64,000 bases of DNA from Chloroflexota bacterium. GTDB lineage: Bacteria; Chloroflexota; UBA11872. Below the pieces are notes generated by a model, which was given only the letters and a program-made list of their open reading frames with translations, ran no database searches and was not told the origin of the DNA. Shown piece by piece: positions 16,136-25,509 of this stretch; position 1 is the stretch's first letter; the number at the start of each line of letters is the position of its first letter. The stretch covers positions 620,001 through 684,000 of the forward strand of contig JAPOYR010000011.1 in NCBI GenBank assembly GCA_026706485.1. The letters run 5' to 3'. Made by a program: the position numbers and the translations under genes.

Positions 16136-16444
16136 TCACGGACTCCCACCGCGCACGCTGATGTTCAGCTCGTCGCTGATGGCCATCATGTAGGTCTGGA
16201 TCGACTCCAGCCGCGTCTCGATGCGCGCCAGGCGCTCACCGGTCGACTGCTCCAGATCGCGCAACCGGACCTCGTGCGACTCCAAGACACTGTCGAACCG
16301 GGCCTCGTCCGCCGCCAGGCGTTGCTCGAAGCTGTCGAATCCGGCGTCGCGGGCGCCCTCGTGGTAGACGAAGCCGCCGATGGCGATGAACAGCGTGAGC
16401 AGGAGTCCAGCCACAGTTGCCACCGCGGCCATCCGGTGCTCCAT
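16136..16444 (-). CDS. Membrane-anchored coiled-coil protein
   Basis: A 102-residue protein with an N-terminal membrane helix (residues 6-28, AAVATVAGLLLTLFIAIGGFVY) followed by a long charged helix (ARDAGFDSFEQRLAADEARFD, then RLRDLEQSTGERLARIETRLESIQTYM) with coiled-coil spacing. This is the shape of spanin-like or XhlA/hemolysin-type membrane proteins, which often join lysis genes. No lipobox or cleavage motif is evident. It starts 5 bases before the stop of the preceding gene. Confidence 0.72.
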   Translation of the reverse strand: MEHRMAAVATVAGLLLTLFIAIGGFVYHEGARDAGFDSFEQRLAADEARFDSVLESHEVRLRDLEQSTGERLARIETRLESIQTYMMAISDELNISVRGGSP

Positions 16445-16448
16445 CAGC

Positions 16449-17276
16449 TCACGCCCATGGGGCGCCCGCGTAGGTCGCCCGCTCGACGTCCAGGTCGTAG
16501 TCCACGGACCGCTCGGCGTCGTTCGCCGCCCACACGTCGGCGACGGTCTGGCCCGCTTTGTTCTTGATGCGCACGTCGAGGCCGGCGCCCCGGAACTCGC
16601 CGCCGTCGCCCAGCAACCGTCCGAGCCACTGCGCGCGGTTGTAGCTGCGGTCGTCGACGAAGTTGCCGTGCTCGTCCACCTGCCCGTCGCCTCGCGCGCC
16701 CGCGATGATGTGGCCGATGGTGTTGCCGTCGGCGTCCACTTCGTTCACGCCGGGCAGACACCCGCCGCAGGTCAGGCCCCAGCCCTCGCGGTCGTTGGTC
16801 CGCCAGTAGTGCCAGTACGGATTCGACCGGCTCACCCGGCGCGGCTTCTCCTGCTGCCTGATCTTCGCCGTCGGCCCCCACTCGCCGCCCTCGTACCGGG
16901 CGCGCACGTAGACCGTGGCGAACCGCACGGGCACGTCCAGGACCGATTCGTGCCCGAAGGCGCCGCGCAGCAGGTGCGTCACCGGCCGCCAGCCCGACCG
17001 CCCGATCTTGGCCTCATGCTCCAGGCGATGCCCCTCGAACGGCGGCTCGTCGATGAGCACGTGGTGATTGCGCTGGGTGAGCGTGAGCGCCGGCGGGTCC
17101 GGCATCGCGGCTGCGCTGGACGCTGAATTGAGCTCGGCCATCCGCGCATTGAACGCCGCGTCGATCTCCGCCACCTGCTCAGGCGTCGGGTCGGTCGTCA
17201 TGGCGTTGAAGATGGCGTTCGACGCCTCGATCAGCTCGTCCTGCGTGGCCGCGTTGCGGATGCTAGTCAGGTCCAC
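16449..17276 (-). CDS. Uncharacterised 275-residue phage protein
   Basis: The start is the GTG at 17276, because AGGAGG stands 6 bases upstream of it; the longer frame is a shadow of the next gene. The first 60 residues are acidic and helical (EASNAIFNAMTTDPTPEQVAE). The rest is beta-like and aromatic (YVRARYEGGEWGPTAKIRQ, NPYWHYWRTNDREGWGLTCG) and ends RSYNRAQWLGRLLGDG...VERATYAGAPWA. It has one Cys pair (CGGC). It may be a tail or adhesion-related protein given its place next to the fibres, but I do not recognise a family. Confidence 0.75.
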   Translation of the reverse strand: MDLTSIRNAATQDELIEASNAIFNAMTTDPTPEQVAEIDAAFNARMAELNSASSAAAMPDPPALTLTQRNHHVLIDEPPFEGHRLEHEAKIGRSGWRPVTHLLRGAFGHESVLDVPVRFATVYVRARYEGGEWGPTAKIRQQEKPRRVSRSNPYWHYWRTNDREGWGLTCGGCLPGVNEVDADGNTIGHIIAGARGDGQVDEHGNFVDDRSYNRAQWLGRLLGDGGEFRGAGLDVRIKNKAGQTVADVWAANDAERSVDYDLDVERATYAGAPWA

Positions 17277-17290
17277 GGTCAGCCTCCTCG

Positions 17291-18133
17291 TCAGCGCACC
17301 GAATTGACAACCACGCACCCGGACACGCGGCAGTCCACGAACATCCCGCGCTGCGCATCCTTGAGGTCCTGGTACTCGGTCCAAGGCTCCATCGCGGCGC
17401 GGTAGGCGTCGATGGCCGCGTCGTGGGCGGCGAGGGTCGCCTCCCAGGCGGCGAGCGCGGCAGCGTACGCGGCTCGCTTGGCGTCGTTGCGGGCTTTCGC
17501 GGCGGCGTACTCGCCGCCAGCGGCGGCGATGGCCTGATCGAGGAGGCGGGCGTTGTGCCATGCGACAGCCATGGCGTCGAGGCGATACTGCTCGTCCCAC
17601 GAGACCGGGAAGCTGATTTTGCGCTTCAGGTGCTTGGGGGCGTCCTCCAAACTCACCTGGCACGCCCCGTCCGGTGTGCCGTCGCCGTCCCTGTCAGGAC
17701 CGCACGGCCGCGTCGGCGGGACGACACCCTCGCGCCACACGACCCGCTGCTCGTAGAACCGCTTCAACACCGGCGCGCCAGCAGGCTCCGGCGTCGGCAT
17801 CAGACGATTGGCGTAACGCGGATCGTCAATCGTGACACGCTTAACACGCGTGCGGTCGGCGTTGAACACGACCGTCACGGTCGTACGCTGATCTAGGGCG
17901 ACCCCGGAGGCCCGGTTCCACGTCGAGCGCTTGATGACCTGGTCGGTGAGTGCTCGCAGATCCTCGAGCTCATACTCCGGCTCGGCTGGCGGCTCCGGCC
18001 TGACCGGCTCAGTCGGCCGCGTGCCGGTCGGCTCGTAGACGACGGGGACTGTGTCGGGGGGTGACGCGGCCCCAGCGACGGCCAGGGCCAGCAGAAACGC
18101 GAGGGCGGCCGCGGCGAATCCGATGCGACGCAT
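17291..18133 (-). CDS. Exported protein with a calcium-type DxDxDG loop
   Basis: A 280-residue protein. I start it at MRRIGFAAAALAFLLALAVA (ATG at 18133) since this gives a classical signal peptide cut near AGA/AS at residue 23; the extension upstream runs through an operator site. Then come a Pro/Glu-rich linker, a beta region (TTVTVVFNADRTRVKRVTIDDPRY), CGPDRDGDGTPDGAC, which resembles a thrombospondin type 3 calcium loop closed by two Cys, and a long Ala-rich helix. A phage-encoded exported protein could alter the host surface; its function is not known. Confidence 0.78.
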   Translation of the reverse strand: MRRIGFAAAALAFLLALAVAGAASPPDTVPVVYEPTGTRPTEPVRPEPPAEPEYELEDLRALTDQVIKRSTWNRASGVALDQRTTVTVVFNADRTRVKRVTIDDPRYANRLMPTPEPAGAPVLKRFYEQRVVWREGVVPPTRPCGPDRDGDGTPDGACQVSLEDAPKHLKRKISFPVSWDEQYRLDAMAVAWHNARLLDQAIAAAGGEYAAAKARNDAKRAAYAAALAAWEATLAAHDAAIDAYRAAMEPWTEYQDLKDAQRGMFVDCRVSGCVVVNSVR

Positions 18134-18166
18134 GGACAAGCTCCGCAAGGCGATACGCCCCAGAGT

Positions 18167-18181
18167 GTACCTAATAGGCAC
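18167..18181 (-). promoter_or_regulatory. Operator-like inverted repeat, GTACC-N5-GGCAC (site b)
   Basis: The same element as sites at 16077 and 55356 with one mismatch in the right arm, 34 bases upstream of the exported-protein start at 18133. The 45-base gap between the large fibre gene and this gene holds nothing else but a short ATGGC/GCCAT hairpin. Confidence 0.55.
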
Positions 18182-18225
18182 CGTATACCTGATTCAGCGT
18201 TAGCGGCTGATGGCGACGATGGCCA

Positions 18226-21200
18226 TCACAGGTAGTGCTCGACCCATGCCTCGATTACGTCGTTGATGGCGACGCTAACCGGGCCGCCGGACAGGATGAC
18301 CTTGTTGTCGTCTGGGTCCCAACGCATCGTCTCGTCCTGGCCGCTGCCCCAATGGCCCGCGATCGCGTAGTTGTTGCTGTCGGCCAACGCTCGCGCGGAC
18401 TGGAGCATGATCGTCCCGGCCAGTTTGCCGTTGCCGTCCGCACCCCTGATGGCGACGTAGATTGCGATCAGGCTGTCCTTGTGCGCCACGTCGAGCGGCT
18501 TCCGCTGCAAGGTAATTTCGCTGATGTTGCGGCTGGCGAGGATCGTTTCGGAATAGACGTTGGTATCGCGGATCAGGCCGGGGATCAGTACGGATGTCTG
18601 TGGAAACCGCTCGTCTATGTTGGTGTCGAGTTCGATTCTCGGGTTGCCCATCTGCGACCTGAGCGTAGGGATGTCCGTGCCCGTGGCGACAAGGGCGAAA
18701 TGCTGCCCGGCCCTGATGGGCAGGAAATCGACCGAGATGTAGTATTGGCCGCGCCGCACATGATCGAACTGCCTGACGCGGTGCGGCGGGACCAATCCGT
18801 CGATCCATGTCCACAGTTCCAGGGTGTAATCGGTCTTGGTCGGTTCGGCGGTCGAATACAGGTTCATCAGGCAGTTGCGCAGGTCGTGCGTGAAGGTGAT
18901 GACGCCGGGCACGTAGATGCCTATGCCGGCCCGGACCTGCATCTTTGCACCAGCGGCAATCGACTGTGCGGCCCCGTAGTAGAAGTAGTAGTAGTCGAAA
19001 TTCGTGTCCGACCCGAGATGTGTCCAGTCGGCGCTCGACCCGACGATGCTGGCTTCGTGGTTGTCGGCGTAGGCCACTTGATATAGCGCCGGGTTCAGGT
19101 CCTTCTTTAGCCGGACCAACATCGCCCAAACGCGCGTGTGCGCGCCGCTGGTGGCCAATTCCCACTGGTTGTCATTCAGCCCCGTGGCATCGGCGAGCGT
19201 TGGAATGGCCGGCTCGTCGTTGTTGGACCGCACCACAATCAGCGCCGCCTCGGCCCTGTTCGTCTCGTCCGCGAACCCATGCGTCGCATCACCGAGAGTG
19301 GCGATCTTCAGGAAGTTCCGCGCGTCCGTTGTATCGGGCGGCACTAGCACCTTCCGCCCGCCGAACGCGAGGCTGTCCACGGGGGCACCTACGTCCTTAA
19401 TGACCTTCGGCACATGGTCCACTTCCGGGAGCCGCCAAGTGATGTCGGAGTCGTAGACGTACTCGTTGCGCAGGCCGCGCTGGGAACTATTGAGCCGTAT
19501 CTGGATCGAGATGTTCGAGCCGGCGGACGGCTGGGCGTTCGGCGCGAGCCGCTCGGTATGCACCCAGTCATAGGTGCCGCCGGTCTCATACCCCGCCGGC
19601 ACTGTGAAGGTGATCCGCTTCTCCTTGCCGCTGCCGAACCACGAGTTATCGCTAGCTGTCAGAATGATGGACCAGGAATCTCCGGTCACGCCGCCGAGCG
19701 CAATCCGCATCACCATGTCGATGTAGCGCGTCGTCGTGCCCGCCGTGTCAATCGTCCAGGCCGCGCCGTTGTAGCTCAGGTGTTGGTGCCCGCTCTCCCA
19801 GGTGAAGCCGGGGCGCGAGCCGTCATAGCCGTCCAGCCCGCTGCTGTAGGGGAGCATCCGCACCTGGTCGCCGATGCTGAGCAGGCGGGCGTTCGGACTG
19901 GTCGCGCCGCGGTCTACGTCGTGGTCCGCGTGCCAGCCGCCGTCGAAGCGGAAGTGGTATCCCTGGACGCCGCCCGCCCGCTGGTCGTCCACGCGGACCT
20001 CCTTGGCCCGCATGGGGCGCAGCGTGTCCGTTACATCCTTGCCCCAGAACGACACCGGCACGTCGGGGTTGGCCATCTGGACGCGATTGCCGACCTGCTC
20101 CAGCCCCACGCCAGTCGAGAGCTCCAGATGCTCGGGGTGCACGAAGTACTTCGGCCAGTTGTGTTCCGACAGGACGGTGAGGGCGTAGAAGTTGCCGGGA
20201 TTGCCCTGGTCGCCCGCCGACGGTGCGTAGAAGAGCAGCTCGTCGTCGTCCGCCCGCCCCACCCCCGTCTGCAGCGCGGAGCCGGGCGTGACCGGGTGCA
20301 TGTCGATATGCCCGTGCCGGTTGTAGGCCTGCCCGGGCACCGCCGTGGGCGTCAGCGCCAGCAGGGCCGCCTTGGTGGTGAGGATGGACCTGGTCTCGCC
20401 GGTCGACCTGACCGAGCGCACCCAGACCTTGCCGTCCGGCAGGTTGGTGATGATGAGCCCGGTGCGCGCGAACCCCGATGACGGGCGCGTCGACGGGACC
20501 TGGATGCGCGTGTCGACCAGCACGTCGGTGTTATTGGCCCGGCTCTCGACATCGGGGACGACCGAAGCCTTGTCGCGGTCAAGCCCCACGACCTCGGCAT
20601 CCAGCCGCGTCTCGTCCTCGAAGTGGTAAAGCACCCAGTGCTTCAGGTTGTCGGCGTGGACTAGCAACGGAGTGGTCGTGCCAGTGCCCTCGAACACCCG
20701 CATCGTCCATGCTGTGTTGTCCGGCTGCCTCCAGAAGTTCAGATCGCCGTCGTTGTCGGCATATTGAAAAACCACGTAATCCACTCCGTCATCGGAGTAG
20801 TCGTGACTGGCGAGGCGTGAGAGAGTGATCGTGTCGGTTCTGCTCGGCGATCCGGCTGAAATGAGCGCGGTGATTTGGTCTCCGCTTGCAATCGCCGACC
20901 CCTTGGCCGCCTCGTAGGATGATTTCTTGATCAGGATTTGCAGTTGTCCGATGGTGTGCGCTATCACCCCGGCGACGGCATTGTCCGGGTCGCTCGTGAA
21001 TTGGCCGTAAATCGGCACCGCCCCTGCGTGGCTGTTGGTCGTTGCGCTCAGATGATCGTGCGCCCCCGCTTTCACCCCTGCGAACGTGTTGGTCCCGGCG
21101 GCGGCCCGAAGGATGTACGTCTCACCGTCGACATCGACGATATCGCTGAGATCGAAGTCGTCGATGTCCGGTAACGCCGACAACTCTCGAAGCTCGCCGT

Positions 21201-21804
21201 CGACGATCCCTGTGTACCTCGTTCGCTCGTGGGCTGTCGTGAGCTTCTGAACCTTGTATGTCGTCGTGTGGTCATCACCCCAGCCGTGCACGCGGAAGTA
21301 GCGGAACCCGGTCGTCGTCACGCCTGTGGGCGTCCAGACGTTGCCTTGCCAGTGCCCGCCCTCGTCCTCGTAGACGCGGTAATCGGCCAGGTCTTCGCCA
21401 TCGGCGATTCGCGCGATGACCTCGAACGTGGTCGGGTTGGCGGTGGGGTCGGCCCGTCCCGTGATCTCAGCAGTGGCGGCATACGTCTCATTGCCCGTCG
21501 GCGCGGTATGGAGCCCCCGAACGACCGTCAGCGCGACTTTGCTCGTGTCCGTGAAGTCCGTCCACGCGTTCTCCGCGTCGACGATCTGGAGGTCGCGTGT
21601 GAGATGTTCGAGCGTGTCGACTTGGGCGAGTATCTCGTCGCTCACGCGCTTGTCACGGGCATTGACCGACCCCTGGTCGTTGTTCCCGTCGACGTCCTGA
21701 TCCGTCTGGATCTGGTCGGCGAACGTCACGGGCACGTTCGGGGTCTGCCCCTTCAGGGCGGTGACCGGCGACGCGCCGTCCTTCGGCTGCTCGAACCTAG
21801 GCAT
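18226..21804 (-). CDS. Large tail fibre / adhesin-like structural protein
   Basis: A 1192-residue protein, the largest in the window. The first 100 residues contain a helical stretch (RVSDEILAQVDTLEHLTRDLQIVDAEN); the rest is dominated by beta strands with many Gly, Asp, Thr, Trp and Tyr, as in fibre shafts and adhesive domains (for example YDYVWTERLAPNAQPS-like and FDHVRRGQYYISVDFLPIRAG). I see no enzyme motif. Start and stop of neighbours touch (TGATG with a 20-codon mini-ORF). The first 62 bases of its upstream region are duplicated in tandem. A host-binding fibre is inferred from size and composition. Confidence 0.8.
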   Translation of the reverse strand: MPRFEQPKDGASPVTALKGQTPNVPVTFADQIQTDQDVDGNNDQGSVNARDKRVSDEILAQVDTLEHLTRDLQIVDAENAWTDFTDTSKVALTVVRGLHTAPTGNETYAATAEITGRADPTANPTTFEVIARIADGEDLADYRVYEDEGGHWQGNVWTPTGVTTTGFRYFRVHGWGDDHTTTYKVQKLTTAHERTRYTGIVDGELRELSALPDIDDFDLSDIVDVDGETYILRAAAGTNTFAGVKAGAHDHLSATTNSHAGAVPIYGQFTSDPDNAVAGVIAHTIGQLQILIKKSSYEAAKGSAIASGDQITALISAGSPSRTDTITLSRLASHDYSDDGVDYVVFQYADNDGDLNFWRQPDNTAWTMRVFEGTGTTTPLLVHADNLKHWVLYHFEDETRLDAEVVGLDRDKASVVPDVESRANNTDVLVDTRIQVPSTRPSSGFARTGLIITNLPDGKVWVRSVRSTGETRSILTTKAALLALTPTAVPGQAYNRHGHIDMHPVTPGSALQTGVGRADDDELLFYAPSAGDQGNPGNFYALTVLSEHNWPKYFVHPEHLELSTGVGLEQVGNRVQMANPDVPVSFWGKDVTDTLRPMRAKEVRVDDQRAGGVQGYHFRFDGGWHADHDVDRGATSPNARLLSIGDQVRMLPYSSGLDGYDGSRPGFTWESGHQHLSYNGAAWTIDTAGTTTRYIDMVMRIALGGVTGDSWSIILTASDNSWFGSGKEKRITFTVPAGYETGGTYDWVHTERLAPNAQPSAGSNISIQIRLNSSQRGLRNEYVYDSDITWRLPEVDHVPKVIKDVGAPVDSLAFGGRKVLVPPDTTDARNFLKIATLGDATHGFADETNRAEAALIVVRSNNDEPAIPTLADATGLNDNQWELATSGAHTRVWAMLVRLKKDLNPALYQVAYADNHEASIVGSSADWTHLGSDTNFDYYYFYYGAAQSIAAGAKMQVRAGIGIYVPGVITFTHDLRNCLMNLYSTAEPTKTDYTLELWTWIDGLVPPHRVRQFDHVRRGQYYISVDFLPIRAGQHFALVATGTDIPTLRSQMGNPRIELDTNIDERFPQTSVLIPGLIRDTNVYSETILASRNISEITLQRKPLDVAHKDSLIAIYVAIRGADGNGKLAGTIMLQSARALADSNNYAIAGHWGSGQDETMRWDPDDNKVILSGGPVSVAINDVIEAWVEHYL

Positions 21805-21866
21805 CAGGTCCCCTTCAGGGCGGTGACCGGCGACGCGCCGTCCTTCGACTGCTCGAACCTAGGCAT
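21743..21866. repeat. 62-bp tandem direct repeat
   Basis: Two adjacent copies, with the periodicity 62 bp, differ at one base (the TCG/CCG codon). The copy nearer the gene is the true fibre start; the other forms the mini-ORF. Confidence 0.9.
21804..21866 (-). CDS. 20-codon mini-ORF made by duplication of the fibre start
   Basis: It encodes MPRFEQSKDGASPVTALKGT, whose first 19 residues differ at a single position (S for P) from residues 1-19 of the fibre protein that follows. It begins in a TGATG overlap with the stop of the upstream fibre gene and ends in a TGATG overlap with the downstream start. It is therefore a coupled leader created by a 62-bp tandem repeat whose length is not a multiple of three. 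Expression would follow automatically from coupling; function is unknown. Confidence 0.65.
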   Translation of the reverse strand: MPRFEQSKDGASPVTALKGT

Positions 21867-24800
21867 CAGGTCGTCACTCCATATGCTTGGCCATTATTGG
21901 CCGATGTGAGCCGGTTGATCGGCTTCAGGATGTAGAACTTGTACGCGACGCTATCAAGGGTCTTGTCCTGCGCCGCATAGAAGGCGTTGGTGGCGTTCAG
22001 TCCGCTCAGGGTGAACCCTGTCGGCTGTGTCTCACTGGCCTTAGCCGCCAGGTACATCTGGTACTCACCGCTGGTAGGAAGCTGGATTGCCATCGTGGAC
22101 GGTATGCTCTGCGCTGTCGCCGTGTCGTTGCTGAAGTCCGTGATGCGGGCCAGCGTGTCGGCCACGCCTGAGTCGTCGCTATCGTAGGCCACATAGCCGA
22201 CGTGGTAGTTGGCCGTCGCCGGAGCGTGGGCCGTGATACGGGCATCCTTGTAGCTCACGGGCTGGTCGGTAGCAGGAGTCTGGCCCGTTTCATAGACCTC
22301 AAGCCTCACCGTGTAGGACTCGTTCGCCGCTAGCGAGACACCGCCAGGAATAACAACGCTGCCCGTCCCCTTATGGAAGTCCGCCTCCGCTATGGTCGCC
22401 AACACCGAGACCGTATCGGGGTTCGCCTCTGTTCCCTTGAACCCCACGACGCGCATGGCCGAGGCATGGGACGACTGCGAAACCTCGTAATTGAATCCAT
22501 ACACCAGCGTCCCAATGGACCCTGCGGCGGGCGACAGGTTGCCCGACGTGAGGCCGAAGCCTGACACGTGTGGATGCGGCGTCGGCGACGGTGCGCCCGA
22601 CGGCTCCGACCCGATCTGATACACGGTCAGCGACGGCGAGTCGAGTTCCACGTCGCTGATGACGATCTCGGCGCGCGCTTCGCTGCCGGCGGATGGCGTC
22701 AGGAAGCCGCGCGCCCGCACCAGGAGCTGGAACCCGATCGGCGAGTTGAAGTCCGTCTGCGCCAGGGTGACCAGCGTCGAGGTCAGGTCGTCGCTCTCCT
22801 GCGGATACTGGCCCGGCGCCAGGCGGCCGCGTGTTTGGAAGACCGAGAGCGGAACCCCAAACGTCAGCGTATCGCCCGCGCGCCACCACGGGATGCTGAT
22901 GGAGCGATAGGACCAGAAGGTGACCTGCTTCGCAGTTCCCGGGAAGAGCCGATAGCCCAGACCGACCACGAGCCGCATCAAGCCGATCTGCCCTGCCACC
23001 TGAAACCGGATCGAGCCCCCGTAGTCGGTGAAGATCGGATCCTGCAGGTTGATCCCGGACGGCCCCGTCGCCGCGAGCAACCGGAACTCGAGCGTCTCGT
23101 CGGCGGCCACCGTCTTGTCGGCGGCGGTGAGGACGGGCAGGGTGATTTTGGGGTCGGACGTGGCGTCGTTATACGCGTTGTAGTAGCTCAGACCCGCCTC
23201 GCTGCCGCCCCAGCGCATGAACGTGACGCTCCACCCGGCGGCCAACGCCGAGTTCTGCACCGCGCGATGCACCTGCACGTTGATCGTCGCATCCGCCGCC
23301 AGGAAGAGGGCCGCCACCGCCGACACCGGCCGCGCAACGTTCCCGCCCGTCATGTTGGGCGAGGTGGTCTGGGCGAGGAAGCTGTCGTCCGATGCCTGGC
23401 GCAGCTCCCATGAGAGCGTGGCGTTATTGGCGGCGGGCGTGGCCTCGGCCTCGACCTTGACCAGGTAGAGGCCCGCCGCCACCGTAAAGTCGTTGCCGCT
23501 GACGCCGGTGATGATCAGCTCGCCGGGGTCGCCGAAGACCACCGACCGCGCGTTGCTGGCGAGCGGTTGCCCTTCGGGGTCCGACTGCCCGGTCGGGATC
23601 GCCTGGAAGCTGATGCGTTCCGCTCGGCTCGCGGACGAGACGCCCAGACCCTCCGGGAACGCAACCTCATGCGTGGTCCCGCCGCGCTCCGTGAACTCCA
23701 TGACGCGGTTCGCCACGGTCGGCCCGCCCACCAGCGACGACGGCGCGCCGTTCTCCCAGCCCAGGCGATACCAGTACGTCGTCCAATCGGACGCGACGCC
23801 CGGCGTTTTGCCCGCCGGGACGTTGCCGCGCGCGATGTAGAACGCGGCGGCGGGCGCGGTATGCCGCACCACGTCGCGGGCCACGTAGTCGCTGGTCGTG
23901 GAACCGAAGTCGCCCCGGTCCCGGAACCGGAGGCCGATGGCGTCGGCGAGTTCCTTGAGCGTGTCCATGCTCGCGGGCGCGCCGCCCTTGAGCGCCTCGA
24001 CGGCGGCGGTGACTTCGGTGTCGCGCGCGATCGCGCCGGGGATCACGCGGTCAGCGAGCGTGCCCCCGCTGTCGAGCACCGGGACGTCGCCGCTGCTCGT
24101 GCCGGTGTCGGCCGTCGCCGCCGTGCCGAGGCCCACGGCCGTCCGCACCGCCGCCTCTTCGTCGTCGGTCAGATCGGACGGCGGGGTCGAGAATGCCTTG
24201 TCGCCGATCTGGGCATCGGTGAGTGCGGGAGCACCTCCCGGAACATCCAACTCGTGGTTCGCGTCGTCGGCACTCACACCCGCATTCGTACTCGGGTGGA
24301 AGATGGACTTCACAGCTTGGTACAAGGCCGCCTTCGTCGGTCGAAACGCCGAGCCGGTCCCGGTCTTCGCGTCGATCCGTTCCATCTCGGTGAAAATGCC
24401 GAGTCCGTCCGCGTAGTGGACGAAATGCCAATCCCCGGCAGTGTCCACATCGCCCGCGGTGGGCTGGGCCGACCCATGGAACACCCCGAGCGGCGTCTCG
24501 TTGGGGACTCCGACGGTCCAGTTGCCGGTGCCGCGCACCGCATTCCAGTCCTCGCGGGCGTTCACCGCGACGATGCAGGCGTTGCCGGAACGTCGGGCGA
24601 ACAGCACCTTCGCGTTTGCGGTCGAGCCGCCGGTCAGCCCGACGAACTGGACGTCACTCCCCGCGCCGAGCGCATCGAACTCCGAGAGCCGCGTGTCGGC
24701 AATGTAGAGCGTCCAGACGTCCACCTCGTAATCGGTGTCGTCCACCTTGCCCGAGATCAGACGCGCGATCAGGCGCTTGGCCGACGCGACGGTGAGCACC

Positions 24801-25195
24801 CGTGAGGTGTCGGTCTCGCTCGCGTCCACGTCCTCGTTGCGGGCCAGCCTGACGATGCCGGTGACCGTGGTTGATGCGCTCTTGACGGCGGCGGCGATCG
24901 CGGCCCGCAGCCGCGTCACGGACCAGCCCAGGACCGTCGTGCCAGACGTGGCCGAAGCCTGGGTCGAGGTCGCTCCCCGGACGCCGCCCCGAACGCTCTC
25001 GGTGGCCGCTGGCAGGCTGTAGGACTCGCCAGCGTTTACGTCGAGCTCGTTATTCGGATCGTCCGTCGATACCCCCGGGTTGGTGCTCGGATGGAAGATC
25101 GCCTTGACCGCGGCAAAGAGGTTCGTCTTCGACGGGCGGAACGAGATGCCGTTTCGAGTGCCGCCGCCGTGTCCCAGCGAGCCCGGGAACGGCAT
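21866..25195 (-). CDS. Large tail fibre protein with internal N-terminal repeats
   Basis: A 1109-residue fibre protein. An N-terminal segment, FRPSKTNLFAAVKAIFHPST followed by NPGVSTDDPNNELDV, recurs near residue 275 as FRPTKAALYQAVKSIFHPST and NAGVSADDANHELDV, so a domain of about 35 residues is duplicated. An SVRGGVRGATSTQAS-type stretch and ...GIVRLARNEDVDASETDTSRVLTVASAKRLIA resemble the shaft repeats of long tail fibres, where such segments lie before the receptor-binding part. The remainder is beta-rich. It overlaps the next small gene by one base and is followed by the duplicated fibre start. Confidence 0.85.
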   Translation of the reverse strand: MPFPGSLGHGGGTRNGISFRPSKTNLFAAVKAIFHPSTNPGVSTDDPNNELDVNAGESYSLPAATESVRGGVRGATSTQASATSGTTVLGWSVTRLRAAIAAAVKSASTTVTGIVRLARNEDVDASETDTSRVLTVASAKRLIARLISGKVDDTDYEVDVWTLYIADTRLSEFDALGAGSDVQFVGLTGGSTANAKVLFARRSGNACIVAVNAREDWNAVRGTGNWTVGVPNETPLGVFHGSAQPTAGDVDTAGDWHFVHYADGLGIFTEMERIDAKTGTGSAFRPTKAALYQAVKSIFHPSTNAGVSADDANHELDVPGGAPALTDAQIGDKAFSTPPSDLTDDEEAAVRTAVGLGTAATADTGTSSGDVPVLDSGGTLADRVIPGAIARDTEVTAAVEALKGGAPASMDTLKELADAIGLRFRDRGDFGSTTSDYVARDVVRHTAPAAAFYIARGNVPAGKTPGVASDWTTYWYRLGWENGAPSSLVGGPTVANRVMEFTERGGTTHEVAFPEGLGVSSASRAERISFQAIPTGQSDPEGQPLASNARSVVFGDPGELIITGVSGNDFTVAAGLYLVKVEAEATPAANNATLSWELRQASDDSFLAQTTSPNMTGGNVARPVSAVAALFLAADATINVQVHRAVQNSALAAGWSVTFMRWGGSEAGLSYYNAYNDATSDPKITLPVLTAADKTVAADETLEFRLLAATGPSGINLQDPIFTDYGGSIRFQVAGQIGLMRLVVGLGYRLFPGTAKQVTFWSYRSISIPWWRAGDTLTFGVPLSVFQTRGRLAPGQYPQESDDLTSTLVTLAQTDFNSPIGFQLLVRARGFLTPSAGSEARAEIVISDVELDSPSLTVYQIGSEPSGAPSPTPHPHVSGFGLTSGNLSPAAGSIGTLVYGFNYEVSQSSHASAMRVVGFKGTEANPDTVSVLATIAEADFHKGTGSVVIPGGVSLAANESYTVRLEVYETGQTPATDQPVSYKDARITAHAPATANYHVGYVAYDSDDSGVADTLARITDFSNDTATAQSIPSTMAIQLPTSGEYQMYLAAKASETQPTGFTLSGLNATNAFYAAQDKTLDSVAYKFYILKPINRLTSANNGQAYGVTT

Positions 25196-25509
25196 TATTC
25201 AGCCTCGGTGATCGAGATGAGTGCGGCTGGACCGTCGCGATCGTAGAGATCGACCCAGATCCCGTCGCTGCCGACGATGATGGGGAACAGAAACAGCACC
25301 GGCGGCCCGACGGAGCTCGAGTGCACACGCGTCGCGGGCACGCTGTGCCAGTGGTCTGGCAGCGAATCGACGTCGGCGGCTTCGGCAATACGGATCGCCT
25401 GCCCGGTGACCTGCAGCGTGTACGTCGTGCCCTCCGTGAGGCCGAGGTCGTCCTTGATGTCCAGCGGCAGCGTCTCGGTGGGCAGGACCGCGCGCGAGAG
25501 CGTGGGCAT
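25195..25509 (-). CDS. Small structural protein between capsid and fibre genes
   Basis: A 104-residue protein starting at ATG 25509 in an ATGA overlap with the gene upstream; the longer frame is a shadow. It is predicted beta-rich (LPLDIKDDLGLTEGTTYTLQ, VGPPVLFLFPIIVGSDGIWVDLYDRD). I do not recognise the family. Size and position suggest a fibre-attachment or head-tail accessory protein. Confidence 0.72.
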   Translation of the reverse strand: MPTLSRAVLPTETLPLDIKDDLGLTEGTTYTLQVTGQAIRIAEAADVDSLPDHWHSVPATRVHSSSVGPPVLFLFPIIVGSDGIWVDLYDRDGPAALISITEAE

